Shown here piece by piece: positions 5,987 to 6,124 of a DNA stretch of 6,124 nucleotides. The number at the start of each line of letters is the position of its first letter. Positions within the stretch are counted from its first letter, which is position 1. The DNA is from an uncultured Collinsella sp. GTDB lineage: Bacteria; Actinomycetota; Coriobacteriia; Coriobacteriales; Coriobacteriaceae. The stretch is from NCBI GenBank assembly GCA_958349325.1, contig CATWCP010000066.1, forward strand, positions 1-6,124, given 5' to 3'. The notes beneath the pieces are model-generated. The model ran no database searches and had not been told where the DNA came from. It worked only from the letters and a program-made list of their open reading frames with translations. The translations under genes and the position numbers were made by a program.

Positions 5987-6041
5987 TCTAAATCTGTAAC
6001 ACCAGGCCCACTTTTAGCGGCCAAGATGTTACAGATCGAGA
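5987..6041. repeat. Array unit 3, hairpin with a different interior
   Basis: The core arms ATCTGTAACA (5992-6001) and TGTTACAGAT (6027-6036) pair perfectly. Inside, GGCC (6005-6008) can pair with GGCC (6019-6022) beyond a small internal loop, leaving a 10-nt apex. The interior sequence is unrelated to unit 1 but is again exactly 25 nt. Confidence 0.85.
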
Positions 6042-6043
6042 CA

Positions 6044-6093
6044 GACCGAAAACCACCACAAAGAGGACGGGCACCTTTGTGGTGGTCGCGGTC
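6044..6093 (-). terminator. Strong hairpin, probable minus-strand terminator or REP-like element
   Basis: ACCACCACAAAG (6052-6063) and its exact complement (6075-6086) form a 12-bp stem with an 11-nt loop. GACCG (6044-6048) and CGGTC (6089-6093) extend it beyond a small internal bulge. On the minus strand the stem runs into TTTT before CGG, which suits an intrinsic terminator for a minus-strand gene beyond the right edge. The stem-loop sequence (minus strand AAAGGTGCCCGTCCTCTTT) also resembles, from memory, dispersed REP-type palindromes, so it could be a mobile palindrome reused as a terminator. Confidence 0.6.
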
Positions 6094-6094
6094 T

Positions 6095-6124
6095 CTACTC
6101 CTTCGCCGAACCCGTACTTCCCGA
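6095..6124 (-). CDS. Possible last nine codons of a minus-strand gene
   Basis: In one minus frame the right edge reads Ser-Gly-Ser-Thr-Gly-Ser-Ala-Lys-Glu followed by TAG (complement of 6095-6097), directly before the terminator-like hairpin at 6044-6093. The layout fits a gene end, but nine codons are far too few to prove coding, and no product can be named. Confidence 0.2.
   Translation of the reverse strand, partial: SGSTGSAKE

Larger units (their letters stand above)
5826..6041. repeat. Array of six alternating 15-nt blocks at 40-bp steps (three hairpin units)
   Basis: Three units share the pattern 5'-TCTMAATCTGTAACA, then 25 variable nt, then TGTTACARATCGAGA. The left blocks start at 5826, 5906 and 5987 and the right blocks at 5866, 5946 and 6027, so the blocks alternate in orientation at steps of 40, 40, 40, 41 and 40 bp. 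The gaps between units are 25 and 26 nt (5881-5905, 5961-5986). No further block is found at the expected places (about 5786 and 6067), so the array ends cleanly on whole units. No open frame of note crosses it and no cas or transposase gene is present. It lies between the clpB promoter region and a minus-strand terminator. Possible roles are a dispersed palindromic repeat in tandem, a multi-site protein-binding region, or a structured RNA. Confidence 0.9.

Noticed and set aside
5826..6041. CRISPR array
   Set aside because: The 15-nt blocks alternate in orientation, spacers are 25-26 nt, only six blocks exist, and no cas gene is in the window. Tandem hairpins describe it better.
5826..6041. 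Integron attC sites
   Set aside because: The blocks lack the usual R' (RYYYAAC) and R'' (GTTRRRY) core layout, and units are too close to hold gene cassettes.

Overview
The window looks like chromosomal DNA from a GC-rich gut-type actinobacterium of class Coriobacteriia (Collinsella or a relative). This rests on the GC-rich codon choice, a DUF5692-like membrane protein, a single-pass envelope protein whose C-terminal motif (YxLDIPxxWxGKV) I associate from memory with Coriobacteriia surface proteins, and an actinobacterial-looking ClpB. The assignment is an inference, since no rRNA or other phylogenetic marker is present.

Layout, left to right. (1) Bases 1-818, plus strand: the 3' part of a multi-pass membrane protein of the DUF5692 type, cut by the left edge and followed by a strong hairpin terminator (885-927). 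(2) Bases 1057-2559, plus strand: a 500-residue membrane-anchored protein with a long acidic cytoplasmic N-terminus, one membrane helix and a large extracytoplasmic part. Its best start is 1057, not the upstream ATG at 1003, which lies in the loop of a small leader hairpin. (3) Bases 2560-2693: a short convergent intergenic region almost filled by a 19-bp perfect inverted repeat (2602-2668). (4) Bases 2694-2888, minus strand: a 64-residue Pro/Ala- and acid-rich small protein of unknown function. (5) Bases 2939-2975: an intrinsic terminator for clpB. (6) Bases 3020-5647, minus strand: full-length clpB, the AAA+ disaggregase, with every key ATPase and pore residue present. (7) Bases 5648-5763: the clpB leader and an AT-rich promoter region. 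(8) Bases 5764-6124: a gene-free region with an unusual repeat array, then a hairpin that reads as a minus-strand terminator, then perhaps the last codons of another minus-strand gene.

The most unusual structure is the array at 5826-6041. Six conserved 15-nt blocks alternate in orientation and sit at steps of 40, 40, 40, 41 and 40 bp, separated by five spacers of 25 or 26 nt. Read as hairpins, this is three units of 5'-TCTMAATCTGTAACA-N25-TGTTACARATCGAGA. The 25-nt interior keeps its length but not its sequence. It is not a standard CRISPR because the blocks alternate in direction, and I know of no named element that matches it.

The genes do not form an obvious pathway. clpB is a general proteostasis gene that would work with DnaK/DnaJ/GrpE encoded elsewhere. 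The two plus-strand genes are separate envelope proteins. Three sequence-unrelated hairpin families occupy the intergenic spaces, which suggests a genome rich in dispersed palindromic elements.
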